IMG/VR virus record: IMGVR_UViG_3300044701_004513
Span: 1-62,872 of that record
Length of the DNA: 62,872 bases
Source of the DNA: a virus
Strand: one strand, 5' to 3'
Shown: in pieces, positions 1 to 8,728 of the stretch
Position numbering within the stretch: position 1 is the stretch's first letter
How the letters are laid out: the number at the start of each line of letters is the position of its first letter
Translations under genes and position numbers: made by a program
Notes under the pieces: generated by a model
Told to the model about the DNA's origin: nothing
Databases searched by the model: none
Seen by the model: only the letters and a program-made list of their open reading frames with translations

Positions 1-102
1 GAAATGTGTTTTTCGGCGCTATATAATGGAATAAAATTAAAAAATACTAGCTCGAAATCAATAAATCTCTTAATTGCAAAACATGACACTTGGTACAGGT
101 AA
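1..102 (+). CDS. 3' end of an upstream gene (truncated by window edge)
   Basis: The first frame is open from base 1 to a TAA at 100-102 and encodes 33 residues ending in LLIAKHDTWYR. The start lies outside the window. It would overlap the next gene (ATG at 83) by about 20 bases in another frame, and overlaps of this kind are common here. With so little sequence no function can be given. The sugar-modifying genes that follow make a glycosyltransferase-cassette member plausible, but this is inference only. It could also be a chance open frame, although the residue composition looks protein-like. Confidence 0.45.
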   Translation, partial: EMCFSALYNGIKLKNTSSKSINLLIAKHDTWYR

Positions 103-952
103 AAAAATAGTAACGTCAATTTATGACTTAAATTACATAACAGAAAGAGGGGGAGGACTTTATAAAGGTTTCCATGTCCTTGCCAAAACAATTGAAAATA
201 TAATATTTGACGAATACGAATATGTAATTTATACCGATAAAAAAACCTTGGAAAATCACAACTTGAATGAATTATTTAATAAACCAAACATTACAATTAA
301 AATTAATGAATTGAATGGTGAATTTTTTTCTGAAGTTATAAAACCATTACAATTAAAAAAAATATCAGAAGGTTGTATATGGGATAGAATTCATTGCGTT
401 GACAATTATGTTGAAGTAATGTATAACAAGTTAGATTATTTGATTAGAGAATCAGAAAATTTTGATGGTTCTGTAGTGTGGATTGATTCAGGATTGTTTG
501 GTACAAGTTGTGGTGTTGGTTGGAGAGATTATATGTGTGAAATTGCTCATAGTAAAAAATTCTTGGACGGAATTTTTTCGAACATTCAGGATTTTGGTTT
601 CATTTCTTTGAAAGGAAATCATATAGTTTTCAATTATCAAGAAAAGGCTTGGATTGATAGTATGTTTGGGGTTTCTTCATTCATAATACCCGGTGGGCTC
701 TTTGGTGGAAGTAGTAAATTAGTTCTAAATTATTTTAAGGATTATCAAAATATTATTAAGAGAATGGTCAACGAACACGGATTTTATACAAGTGACCAAG
801 AAGTTCTTTGTGTTTTGATAAGTAAACAAGAACAAATCAAATATTTTGAATTTGACGATTGGAATGACTTACAAAAGGGCATTCTAAAAATTATGGATTT
901 GTATGACGAGTCAAAATATAGTACTGAAAGTTGTTCCTCTTATAAAGATTAA
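83..952 (+). CDS. HtrL/YibB-like protein, putative glycosyltransferase
   Basis: About 289 residues. The segment VVWIDSGLFG near residue 132, the later PGGLFGGSSKLV and the acidic stretch TSDQEVLC resemble the HtrL/YibB (WlaTC-like) family, whose members sit in surface-sugar loci and are thought to be glycosyltransferase-related. I chose ATG at 83 over an in-frame TTG at 74; an in-frame TAA at 71-73 blocks further extension. The middle domain of the fusion protein at 1648-3984 has matching motifs (FFWIDGG, GGFFGGKKG), so the phage carries two copies of the fold. Likely role: sugar modification of phage DNA, virion or host surface. The family call is moderately sure; substrate and reaction are unknown. 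Confidence 0.75.
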   Translation: MTLGTGKKIVTSIYDLNYITERGGGLYKGFHVLAKTIENIIFDEYEYVIYTDKKTLENHNLNELFNKPNITIKINELNGEFFSEVIKPLQLKKISEGCIWDRIHCVDNYVEVMYNKLDYLIRESENFDGSVVWIDSGLFGTSCGVGWRDYMCEIAHSKKFLDGIFSNIQDFGFISLKGNHIVFNYQEKAWIDSMFGVSSFIIPGGLFGGSSKLVLNYFKDYQNIIKRMVNEHGFYTSDQEVLCVLISKQEQIKYFEFDDWNDLQKGILKIMDLYDESKYSTESCSSYKD

Positions 953-955
953 AAT

Positions 956-1642
956 TTGATTGTGCAGAAATATTATATATTTTATCACATTTACTTGTTT
1001 ATGGATTGGTCATCCATTGTTAAAGAACAATTAGATAAATTAAAGGATTCAGGACTACTAAGTTTGTCTACCTTGAAATTAGGTGTTGTTCATAATGGAA
1101 ACGCTGAAAAAGATATACAAAGATTTAATGAACTAATGTTAAATTATTATAACTACGAAATTATGTTCATTGAACCCACTACATCAACTGCTGAATCGTC
1201 AACAATAATTGAATTGAAAAAGTTTTGTGATGAGTCAATTCAAAACTACAAAATATTGTACATACATAGTAAGGGCGTAACACACCAAGGAACTGAGAAT
1301 GAAATACCCTGTATGAATTGGAGAGAAATGATGGAGTATTTCTTGATTGAAAACTGGACGAAATGTGTTGATATACTCGAGGAAGGCTATAATTGTTGCG
1401 GAATAAATTATCAAAATCATTCTGCATCGATAAACGGAGAATATAAATTAATTAAAATATTTAATGGGAACTTTTTTTGGGTTAATTCTTTTTATGTAAA
1501 AAAAATTGATAAAAATTTCAAATTCGAAACTAGATTCTCTGCCGAGAATTGGATTTTAAGTGAGCCTCACAACGCATATTCTTTATTTAATACTCCATCT
1601 CATGTAAATTTATATAAAGATATTTTCACAGACTATAAATAA
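956..1642 (+). CDS. glycosyltransferase-like protein
   Basis: About 228 residues, with the pattern YIHSKGVTH ... NWREMMEYFLI ... GNFFWVNSFYV ... RFSAENWIL. This recalls a group of glycosyltransferase-like proteins found in phage, giant-virus and polysaccharide loci. The start is uncertain. TTG at 956 and GTG at 962 both keep the conserved-looking N-terminal segment KYYIFYHIYLF; the first ATG (1001) would remove it, so a non-ATG start is preferred. The gene starts 3 bases after the preceding stop and ends 5 bases before the fusion gene, so the three are probably one transcript. A role in glycosylation is inferred from motifs and neighbours; donor and acceptor are unknown. Confidence 0.7.
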   Translation: MIVQKYYIFYHIYLFMDWSSIVKEQLDKLKDSGLLSLSTLKLGVVHNGNAEKDIQRFNELMLNYYNYEIMFIEPTTSTAESSTIIELKKFCDESIQNYKILYIHSKGVTHQGTENEIPCMNWREMMEYFLIENWTKCVDILEEGYNCCGINYQNHSASINGEYKLIKIFNGNFFWVNSFYVKKIDKNFKFETRFSAENWILSEPHNAYSLFNTPSHVNLYKDIFTDYK

Positions 1643-1649
1643 TATTTAT
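1643..1649 (+). promoter_or_regulatory. TATTTAT element (candidate late promoter)
   Basis: TATTTAT directly overlaps the ATG at 1648. It is one copy of the element that recurs before structural genes in this window. If it acts as a -10 element the transcript would begin inside the gene, so this copy may be a chance match in AT-rich DNA. Confidence 0.25.
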
Positions 1650-3984
1650 GCCAAGAAGTACAGGATATTTCAAAAAAGAAACAAAAAATTATATTTTACA
1701 AAAATATAAAAAAGATTCAAAGATTTTAGATGTTGGTCCAGGTGTTGGAACATATTCCGATTTACTACGCCACGAGGGATATAATAACATAGATTGCGTA
1801 GAAATTTTTGAACCCTACGTAGATGATTACCAACTTAAAGAAAAATATAATAATGTATTTGTTGGGGATATAACCGAATTAAATATAAATTTCGACGAAT
1901 ACGATTTGATAATATTTGGTGATGTTATAGAACATATTTCTTTACCTAAAGCAATATCTTTACTTAATAAAGTATCAAATTCCAATGCAATAGTTGCAGT
2001 ACCTTTTGATTCTAAACAAGGGGAGCATTTTGGTAATGTTTATGAAACTCATTTACAAGATGATTTAACTTTTCAAAACTTTTTCCAAAGATTTTTGGGT
2101 TTCTATCCTTTCTGTGTTCGTTTTGATTATGGAGTATTTGTTAAAGACCCAACAAATAAAATTTTTGTAGAGACAGGACAAAACCCCTTACCTACGGAAT
2201 TTTCAAATTATATCAAGGACAATTTTGGTTATATGAATCTGCATGATATTTCTCTCGCAGAAGAAGCTATCGTAACACAAGAAAAAACAAAGAATGAAAA
2301 GCATAATACCACTATTGTCACAGGAATGTGGAATTTAGGGAGAGGTGAATTAAATTCTTCTTTCAAAAGAAATTATACCGATTATTTGGAAAGATTTGGA
2401 CAATTACTAAAATCTGATATTCCAATGTATATTTTTGCAGATAAATCCGACGAAGATTTTATTTGGAGTATACGAAAAAAGGACAATACTGTTGTTAATT
2501 TTATGAGTTTGGACGAATTGAAAAATTGGTTTGAATTTACAAACAAAACAAATGAAATAAGAAAACAGGAAAAGTGGTTGTCTCAAGCTGGGTGGTTGAG
2601 GGAGTCTCCACAAGCAACTTTGGAACACTATAATCCTTTAGTGATGAGTAAAATGTTCATGTTGAATAACGTTACTATTTGGAACCCATTCAACACAGAA
2701 TACTTTTTTTGGATTGATGGAGGAATTACAAGTACGGTTAATTATGGTTATTTTACCCACGATAAGGTTTTTGATAATTTGCAAAAAGCAATGTCGGAAA
2801 CAAAAGATTTTATTTTCTTGTCATACCCTTATGAGGGAGGTGAGGAGGTCCATGGCTTCGAAAGAAAACCTCTTGCAAGATATTGTAATACAGACTATGT
2901 GAAATATGTTTGTAGAGGAGGTTTTTTTGGAGGTAAAAAGGGAACTATAAATGAAATAAATGGTTTGTATTACGGATACTTGAAAAATTCATTGTATGAG
3001 GGATATATGGGTACTGAGGAGAGTATTTTTACAATATTAATGCACAATCATAGTGACATTATTTCTCAATATTCTATCGAAGGTAATGGACTTGTGTGGC
3101 CGTTTTTCGAGGAGTTGAAAAGTAGTAGTATTACCAAAAAAATAGTTAATCGAGAAGAAAAAAACTTAGACATAACTAAAGTTGGGTTGTATGTGATTAC
3201 TTTCAATAGTCCAAATCAATTTGAAACTTTAATACAATCAATGTTGGAATACGATGAAAACTACATATCAAAAACAAAAAAGTTTTTATTAGATAATTCA
3301 ACCGATAGTTCTACATTTGAAAAATATAAAGTACTTTGCGAAAAGTATAATTTTGAACATATCAAAAAAGATAATTTGGGTATTTGTGGTGGTAGACAAT
3401 TTATTGCCGAGCATTTTGAAAAAAACACTGATTTAGATTTTTATTTATTTTTTGAAGATGACATGTTTTTCTACCCAAAAAAAGGGGAAGTCTGTAAGAA
3501 TGGATTTATTAGATATGTAGATGAGTTGTATTTGAAAACGTTAGAAATAGTCAAAAAAGAAAAGTTTGATTTTCTTAAATTAAATTTTACGGAATTTTAT
3601 GGAAATAACTCAACACAATGGTCGTGGTACAATGTACCTCAAAACATCAGAGAAACGTTTTGGCCTGAAAAATCCAAATTACCTGAAGTAGGACTAGACC
3701 TAAATGCCCCGAAGACCATCTACAAAAATGTTTTATCACACAAAGGGACTCCCTATGCAACAGGGGAGGTTTATTATTGTAATTGGCCTCAAATTATTAC
3801 AAGACAGGGAAATAAAAAAATGTTTTTGGATACTACTTGGGCTCACCCATTTGAACAAACATGGATGAGTCACATGTACCAATTAGTTAAAAAGGGAGAA
3901 TTGAATCCTGGTATATTATTAATGACTCCTACCGAACACAATAGATTTGAACATTATAGTAAGGACCTTCGTAAAGAATCATAA
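1648..3984 (+). CDS. three-domain fusion: SAM methyltransferase + HtrL/YibB-like + GT2-like glycosyltransferase
   Basis: 778 residues in three parts. Residues about 15-180 are a class I SAM-dependent methyltransferase: motif I ILDVGPGVGTYSDLL at about 26-40, then IIFGDVIEHI. Residues about 220-500 are an HtrL/YibB-like domain (TIVTGMWNLGRGELN, FFWIDGG near 354, GGFFGGKKG, TEESIF). Residues about 510-778 begin like a GT2-type glycosyltransferase (VGLYVITFNSP, then LFFEDDMFF near 602 with an acidic cluster like the metal-binding DxD). Together they suggest one polypeptide that builds and methylates a sugar. It shares its middle domain with the protein encoded at 83-952. Domain calls are by motif; the actual substrate is unknown. 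Confidence 0.8.
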   Translation: MPRSTGYFKKETKNYILQKYKKDSKILDVGPGVGTYSDLLRHEGYNNIDCVEIFEPYVDDYQLKEKYNNVFVGDITELNINFDEYDLIIFGDVIEHISLPKAISLLNKVSNSNAIVAVPFDSKQGEHFGNVYETHLQDDLTFQNFFQRFLGFYPFCVRFDYGVFVKDPTNKIFVETGQNPLPTEFSNYIKDNFGYMNLHDISLAEEAIVTQEKTKNEKHNTTIVTGMWNLGRGELNSSFKRNYTDYLERFGQLLKSDIPMYIFADKSDEDFIWSIRKKDNTVVNFMSLDELKNWFEFTNKTNEIRKQEKWLSQAGWLRESPQATLEHYNPLVMSKMFMLNNVTIWNPFNTEYFFWIDGGITSTVNYGYFTHDKVFDNLQKAMSETKDFIFLSYPYEGGEEVHGFERKPLARYCNTDYVKYVCRGGFFGGKKGTINEINGLYYGYLKNSLYEGYMGTEESIFTILMHNHSDIISQYSIEGNGLVWPFFEELKSSSITKKIVNREEKNLDITKVGLYVITFNSPNQFETLIQSMLEYDENYISKTKKFLLDNSTDSSTFEKYKVLCEKYNFEHIKKDNLGICGGRQFIAEHFEKNTDLDFYLFFEDDMFFYPKKGEVCKNGFIRYVDELYLKTLEIVKKEKFDFLKLNFTEFYGNNSTQWSWYNVPQNIRETFWPEKSKLPEVGLDLNAPKTIYKNVLSHKGTPYATGEVYYCNWPQIITRQGNKKMFLDTTWAHPFEQTWMSHMYQLVKKGELNPGILLMTPTEHNRFEHYSKDLRKES

Positions 3985-3989
3985 CAACA

Positions 3990-3996
3990 TATTTAT
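3990..3996 (+). promoter_or_regulatory. TATTTAT element (candidate late promoter)
   Basis: TATTTAT lies 4 bases before the ATG at 4001, in the 16-base gap after the fusion gene. Same orientation as the gene. The short distance would give an almost leaderless transcript. Confidence 0.3.
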
Positions 3997-4000
3997 TGTT

Positions 4001-4378
4001 ATGGAATTTTTTATAAAAAAGAATGCAAATCTTCCTATACTTAAAATGCAAGTTGTAAAAGACGGAAGAGCCGGGTTCCAAGAATTAATGGAAAGTCTTC
4101 CTGTTTCTTCGATTTATTTTTCAATGAAGGATACGTCTACAGGAATCCCTAAAATTGTTGATGCTCCTTGTGGAATTGTTTCATTAGATTTACCTGCGGG
4201 CTCAACTCCAGAATATTACATATATTTCCAATTTACAGAAAGAGATACAAACACTGTTGGAAGATACGTTGGTGAGTTTCTTATTAAGAACGACGAAGGG
4301 AATCTTATTCTTCCTTTGAGAGAGGAAATTTACATCAATGTTCAAGATAGTTTTTCGAGCACGGAGCCTTGTTGTTAA
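4001..4378 (+). CDS. small conserved-looking phage protein, possible Ig-like/baseplate-type domain
   Basis: 125 residues from ATG 4001. A longer in-frame version from 3947 would run into the upstream gene and add unlikely sequence, so the internal ATG is chosen. The pattern looks like an all-beta domain: alternating hydrophobics, a GxYVGEFLI strand, a DEGNLILPL turn and a final YINVQDSF strand, similar in layout to N-terminal domains of phage baseplate upper proteins. It ends with a CC pair. I do not recognise it with certainty. It sits between the sugar-modification genes and the DNA polymerase, so the neighbours do not settle its role. Confidence 0.7.
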   Translation: MEFFIKKNANLPILKMQVVKDGRAGFQELMESLPVSSIYFSMKDTSTGIPKIVDAPCGIVSLDLPAGSTPEYYIYFQFTERDTNTVGRYVGEFLIKNDEGNLILPLREEIYINVQDSFSSTEPCC

Positions 4379-4469
4379 TTTGATTAGTTCAAATCATTTT
4401 TTATATTTATCTTTGAAGACTAACTTCATCTTTAGGTGAAAGCAAATGTGTCAAACTTAAATACGATTT
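4379..4469 (+). promoter_or_regulatory. upstream region of DNA polymerase gene with two promoter-like elements
   Basis: This 91-base gap contains TATTTAT at 4404-4410 and, overlapping it, TATCTTTG at 4408-4415, which fits the Bacteroidetes -7 consensus TAnnTTTG. A TTTG at 4379-4382 could be the -33 element, but the 25-base spacing is longer than usual. The start codon has no Shine-Dalgarno sequence before it. The polymerase may therefore be expressed both early and late; this is inference. Confidence 0.4.
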
Positions 4470-7259
4470 ATGATTACAAATGAGCAAATAGAGTCGTTCT
4501 TGCATGGAAACGACCCCGAAGAATTTATTGTTGCAATAGAATTTGACTACGTCTCAAACTCAATTTATAAGATAAAAGAAATACCCAACAAAGGTAAGGA
4601 AATTAGAAAGGATAGTTTCATTCCATTTGCTTGGGTTGGAGATTTGCGTGGATTAAATTTTTATAATAATTCAAAGGCTTCACAGAAAGAAGCAATGTCC
4701 AAACATGGAATCCTCATAGAAAAACTTGAAACCCAAGATAATGAAAGGTTAGAAAATGGTCTCACTTACATTGTCAAATCTTTGAAGGGTTATAGAGAAC
4801 TTATACAATTTTTTAGAGAAGGTAATTTGGACCCTTGGTCTGAGAAAGCAAAAGACAAAATATTAGTATTGCCTCCAGTTGAACAATATCTTATTTCAAA
4901 AGAAAAAAGATTGTTCAAAGGATTCGAAGATTATGACCAAGTGACAAGATTGGTGTTTGACTTAGAAACTAATGCTTTGGAGCCTAAAGATGGTAGAATC
5001 TTCATGATTGGAATCAAGACAAACAAGGGCTATCATAGAGTCATTGAATGCCTTGATGAAAAGGAAGAAAAGGGGGCAATCATTGAGTTTTTTAATGTAA
5101 TCAACGAATTGAAACCAAGTATTATTGGTGGATATAACTCAGCAAACTTCGACTGGCATTGGATTTTTGAAAGATGTAAGATATTAGGAATAGAACCAAA
5201 AAAGATATGTAAGTCATTACACCCTGAACATTCTTTCAGTAGAAAAGAGAATATATTAAAACTAGCAAACGAGGTTGAAAATTATATTCAAACATCTATT
5301 TGGGGTTATAATGTAATTGATATTATTCATGCTGTAAGAAGGGCTCAAGCAATTAATTCAAATATTAAAAGTGCAGGTCTTAAATATATCACAAAATTTA
5401 TTGAAGCTGAAGCCCCTGACCGTGTATACATTGACCACGAAAATATTGGTAAGATGTATAGCAACAATGAGGAATATTGGTTGAATGTTCAAAATGGGAA
5501 ATATAAAAAAATATCTGAATTTGCTGACTTGGACCTTAAGTTTCCAGGTGTTTATATAAAAACCAATGGTTCTAACTTAGTTGAGCGATATTTGGACGAT
5601 GACTTGGATGAGACTTTAAAAGTTGACCAAGAATTTAATCAAGGCTCCTTCTTACTTGCGGCAATGATTCCAACAACATACGAAAGAGTATCTACCATGG
5701 GAACAGCAACATTATGGAAAATGTTGATGTTGGCGTGGTCATATAAAAATAACTTGGCAATACCCGCTAAACAAAGTAAGACAGACTTCGTAGGGGGTCT
5801 TTCCCGACTACTTAAGGTTGGATATAGTAAGAACGTTCTTAAGTTGGACTTCTCGTCTCTATACCCTTCCATTCAGCTTGTACATGATGTTTTTCCCGAT
5901 TGTGATGTAACAGGTGCGATGAAGGGAATGTTAAAGTATTTTAGAGACACCCGTATCAAATACAAACAACTGGCAGAGGAATTTTATGAGAAAGACAAGA
6001 AAAAGTCCGAATCATATTCTAACAAACAATTACCAATCAAAATCTTTATTAACTCAATGTTCGGAGCATTGTCAGCACCTCAGGTTTTTGCGTGGGGTGA
6101 CATGTATATGGGTGAACAAATCACTTGTACAGGAAGACAATATCTTCGACAGATGATTAAGTTTTTTATGACAAAAGGTTATGTTCCACTTGTTATGGAT
6201 ACGGACGGTGTGAACTTTTCAAGCCCTGATGATGCAAATGAGAGGGAATACGTTGGTCGTGGCTTGAATTGGAAAGTTAAAGAAGGTAAAATTTATAAAG
6301 GTCCTGAGGCTGATGTTGCTGAGTATAATGATATATTCATGAGAGGTGAAATGGCTTTAGATACTGACGGTGTTTGGCCATCGTGTATTAATTTGGCCAG
6401 GAAAAATTATGCGGTAATGGATGCCAAAGGGAAAATAAAATTGACTGGCAATAGCATTAAGTCAAAAAAATTACCATTATATATCGAGGAATTCTTAGAT
6501 AAAGGAATAAAAATGTTATTACATGGTCAAGGTAAAGAATTTATAGAATATTATTATGAATATCTAACAAAAATCTATGACAAAAAAGTACCATTATCTA
6601 AAATTGCTCAAAGAGCCAAAGTCAAACTTACCATAGATGATTATATAAAAAGATTATCTACAAAGACTAAGGCGGGAAATTCTATGTCTAGAATGGCACA
6701 CATGGAGTTGGCAATTCAAAATAATATAAGTGTGAATTTAGGTGACGTTATTATGTATGTTAATAATGGAACTAAAGCATCTCAAGGAGATGTACAAAAG
6801 ATGACGGCAAAACAAATTAAGGATACAAATGCCGTGAATTTACATAATAACCCTAAAGCAAAACCAATTACAGATGGTGTTATGGTTAATTGTTATATGT
6901 TGGATAAGGATATTTTAGAAAAAGACCCTGAGTTGACTGGCGACTACAACGTTCCAAGAGCAATAACAACTTTCAATAAAAGAATAGAACCTCTACTTGT
7001 TGTATTTCAAGATGAGGTGAGAGAGTCATTGATTGTTTCTGAACCTTCCGAGAGAGGAATATTCACAACAGCTCAATGCCAACTGATAAATGGGAATCCA
7101 TTAGGTGAGGGAGACCAAGATGATTTACAAAAAGACGTACTTGATGTTACTGAACAGGAACTGAAGTATTGGGAAAAAAGAGGATTGTCCCCTGATTATA
7201 TGTATGAATTGGCTGAAAATGGGTGGGAAACAAAATTAAGATTGTTTCAAACCGTCTGA
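4470..7259 (+). CDS. family B DNA polymerase (T4 gp43-like) with 3'-5' exonuclease
   Basis: 929 residues, close to T4 gp43 (about 900). The exonuclease half shows Exo I (VFDLETNALEP) and an Exo II-like NFDWHWIFERC. The polymerase half shows motif A LDFSSLYPS with Asp at about 460, motif B KIFINSMFGA, and motif C MDTDGVNF with the catalytic DTD at about 577-579. This is the replicative polymerase and would act with the SSB, helicase and RecA-like proteins encoded at 34475-39560. It is separated from that cluster by about 27 kb of mostly tail genes. Its last 24 bases overlap the 3' end of a minus-strand gene, so transcription converges here. Confidence 0.97.
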   Translation: MITNEQIESFLHGNDPEEFIVAIEFDYVSNSIYKIKEIPNKGKEIRKDSFIPFAWVGDLRGLNFYNNSKASQKEAMSKHGILIEKLETQDNERLENGLTYIVKSLKGYRELIQFFREGNLDPWSEKAKDKILVLPPVEQYLISKEKRLFKGFEDYDQVTRLVFDLETNALEPKDGRIFMIGIKTNKGYHRVIECLDEKEEKGAIIEFFNVINELKPSIIGGYNSANFDWHWIFERCKILGIEPKKICKSLHPEHSFSRKENILKLANEVENYIQTSIWGYNVIDIIHAVRRAQAINSNIKSAGLKYITKFIEAEAPDRVYIDHENIGKMYSNNEEYWLNVQNGKYKKISEFADLDLKFPGVYIKTNGSNLVERYLDDDLDETLKVDQEFNQGSFLLAAMIPTTYERVSTMGTATLWKMLMLAWSYKNNLAIPAKQSKTDFVGGLSRLLKVGYSKNVLKLDFSSLYPSIQLVHDVFPDCDVTGAMKGMLKYFRDTRIKYKQLAEEFYEKDKKKSESYSNKQLPIKIFINSMFGALSAPQVFAWGDMYMGEQITCTGRQYLRQMIKFFMTKGYVPLVMDTDGVNFSSPDDANEREYVGRGLNWKVKEGKIYKGPEADVAEYNDIFMRGEMALDTDGVWPSCINLARKNYAVMDAKGKIKLTGNSIKSKKLPLYIEEFLDKGIKMLLHGQGKEFIEYYYEYLTKIYDKKVPLSKIAQRAKVKLTIDDYIKRLSTKTKAGNSMSRMAHMELAIQNNISVNLGDVIMYVNNGTKASQGDVQKMTAKQIKDTNAVNLHNNPKAKPITDGVMVNCYMLDKDILEKDPELTGDYNVPRAITTFNKRIEPLLVVFQDEVRESLIVSEPSERGIFTTAQCQLINGNPLGEGDQDDLQKDVLDVTEQELKYWEKRGLSPDYMYELAENGWETKLRLFQTV

Positions 7260-7571
7260 TGAAAGAATGTACCAATAACCACCAACAAATCTGAATTCAA
7301 CACATGCACCTAAATCCATCTCAATTTCATCGAATTGTTCATCAATTGTGTTCACATCAGGTTTGATTATTAAGTGAGTCATAGCTTTAACTACAATATG
7401 GTCAGTAGTTCTAGAATTCAAGGTGAGGACACACGAGGGAATACCTCTAACAATAATACAATCTTCTCCTTGTGTGGAATAATCTGTTTCGGAAACTACG
7501 GATATTTCTGAAGTATCTATTAATCTCCCATGTACTAATCTTTGGGCTGGTATACTTTTGATGATTGCCAT
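7236..7571 (-). CDS. small unknown protein, possibly virion-associated
   Basis: 111 residues from ATG at 7571; an upstream in-frame TTG at 7577 is less likely. The sequence is rich in beta-strand-like segments (EDCIIVRGIPSCVLTL, HIVVKAMTHLIIKP) and ends YWYILSSDG, like small structural domains that decorate phage virions. No family recognised. It lies 6 bases downstream of the neck-like gene on the same strand and is probably co-transcribed with it. Its 3' end overlaps the polymerase gene tail to tail. Confidence 0.7.
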   Translation of the reverse strand: MAIIKSIPAQRLVHGRLIDTSEISVVSETDYSTQGEDCIIVRGIPSCVLTLNSRTTDHIVVKAMTHLIIKPDVNTIDEQFDEIEMDLGACVEFRFVGGYWYILSSDGLKQS

Positions 7572-7577
7572 AAACAA

Positions 7578-8699
7578 TTATATTACATAAATTTGTCTAG
7601 GAAAGGCATGGTACTTAAGTTGTTTGTTAAGATTTTCGGCAATTAACGCTTCTTTTTCCATTTGTTTTTCAGGCCTCAACCTTTCTAGTCTGAGTTTAAG
7701 TTCCTCATCTAATTTTGCTTTTTCGTTTGCCGCTTCGGTCAAAAGACTTGTATAGTCCATTTGAAGTTCGCTATCAGGGGTTTTCAAATTCCCACTATAT
7801 TTTCCTCTAACTCTTGCTAAGGTTTCTTTTACATATGCTGTAAACCATCTACGTACCCACTGTTTTGCCGGTTCGTTTAAATCAACCCATTGTAATTGAC
7901 CAATCGGAACATCTGAAGGTAATTTAATTATATCAGGATTTGACCTTAAACAATCATCCCTATCTTCACCTGTAGTGTCATAATACCAATACCAAACATT
8001 TTTTCCAACGTACTGACTATAACTTGTCCAATTGAACCTTCCGTTAGGCGTATTCATTAGGTGAATGAGTTTTTTTCCATCAGGTAATCCTGTTATTCTG
8101 TAGGTTAAACTACCACCTAAAATTCTATTTAAAATATTTGCTTCTTGTGCTCTTATCAGATAATCAAAACCTGACATCATAAAATACGAACCTTGGTACC
8201 CAAATTGTGCATATCCTGCCTGAGGAGCGCCTAACCCCGCACCATCCAAACCAAATCCTAATCCCACACCACCCAATCCGAACATCGTCCATGGTTGGTT
8301 ACTAAACCAAAGAAGTTCATTTACTTCACGACCAGCGGGAATTGTATATGTTTGAGTGTTTGCACTAAGAGTGAAATAATCTTTTTTTAGTACCCAAGGA
8401 CCCGATGTTTGAAGACCCACAATTTTTGAATATGAATATTGAAATTGTTGTTCAAAATCCATTGTCCTTGTGACAAGTGCTTTTGCAACTGATTTCACAC
8501 TCATATCTAAATTCACAAGATTAACCCAATTGGTTTCTATCAACCAATCCAAAACGTATTGTTCGTAGTCTTGAATTGAAAGTTCCATGAGGGAATCCAT
8601 CATCTCGTCTTCTACTTCAACGCTTCTTAATGGTGCACCCAATAAATGTTTGATTCTTGTGTAAATCTGACTTCTTTCTGGTTCTGCTATTACTGGCAT
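7578..8699 (-). CDS. virion structural protein, neck/head-tail connector-like
   Basis: 373 residues. The N-terminus (QIYTRIKHLLGAP, then VEDEMMDSLMELSIQDYEQYVLDW) has the helical layout seen in T4-like neck proteins of the gp13 type. It is followed by WVLKKDYFTLSANTQTYTIP and a Gly-rich loop (FGLGGVGLGFGLDGAGLG) of the sort found in virion proteins. The C-terminal third is charged and helical, probably a coiled coil. A neck or connector role is inferred from pattern only. In T4 the neck genes sit beside the sheath gene; here this gene is inverted relative to the tail genes. A TATTTAT element lies just upstream on the minus strand. Confidence 0.75.
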   Translation of the reverse strand: MPVIAEPERSQIYTRIKHLLGAPLRSVEVEDEMMDSLMELSIQDYEQYVLDWLIETNWVNLVNLDMSVKSVAKALVTRTMDFEQQFQYSYSKIVGLQTSGPWVLKKDYFTLSANTQTYTIPAGREVNELLWFSNQPWTMFGLGGVGLGFGLDGAGLGAPQAGYAQFGYQGSYFMMSGFDYLIRAQEANILNRILGGSLTYRITGLPDGKKLIHLMNTPNGRFNWTSYSQYVGKNVWYWYYDTTGEDRDDCLRSNPDIIKLPSDVPIGQLQWVDLNEPAKQWVRRWFTAYVKETLARVRGKYSGNLKTPDSELQMDYTSLLTEAANEKAKLDEELKLRLERLRPEKQMEKEALIAENLNKQLKYHAFPRQIYVI

Positions 8700-8702
8700 A
8701 CC

Positions 8703-8712
8703 AATAAATATT
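8703..8712 (-). promoter_or_regulatory. minus-strand copy of the TATTTAT element
   Basis: Read on the minus strand this is AATATTTATT, ending 3 bases before the ATG at 8699. It has the same orientation relative to its gene as the plus-strand copies, which argues for a directional signal rather than composition alone. Confidence 0.35.
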
Positions 8713-8728
8713 CTAATAAACGAATATA

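Noticed and set aside
4414-4428. Hairpin TGAAG-ACTAA-CTTCA upstream of the DNA polymerase, similar in place to the T4 gp43 translational operator
   Set aside because: Only five base pairs, and it overlaps the predicted -7 promoter element, so it would not be fully transcribed.
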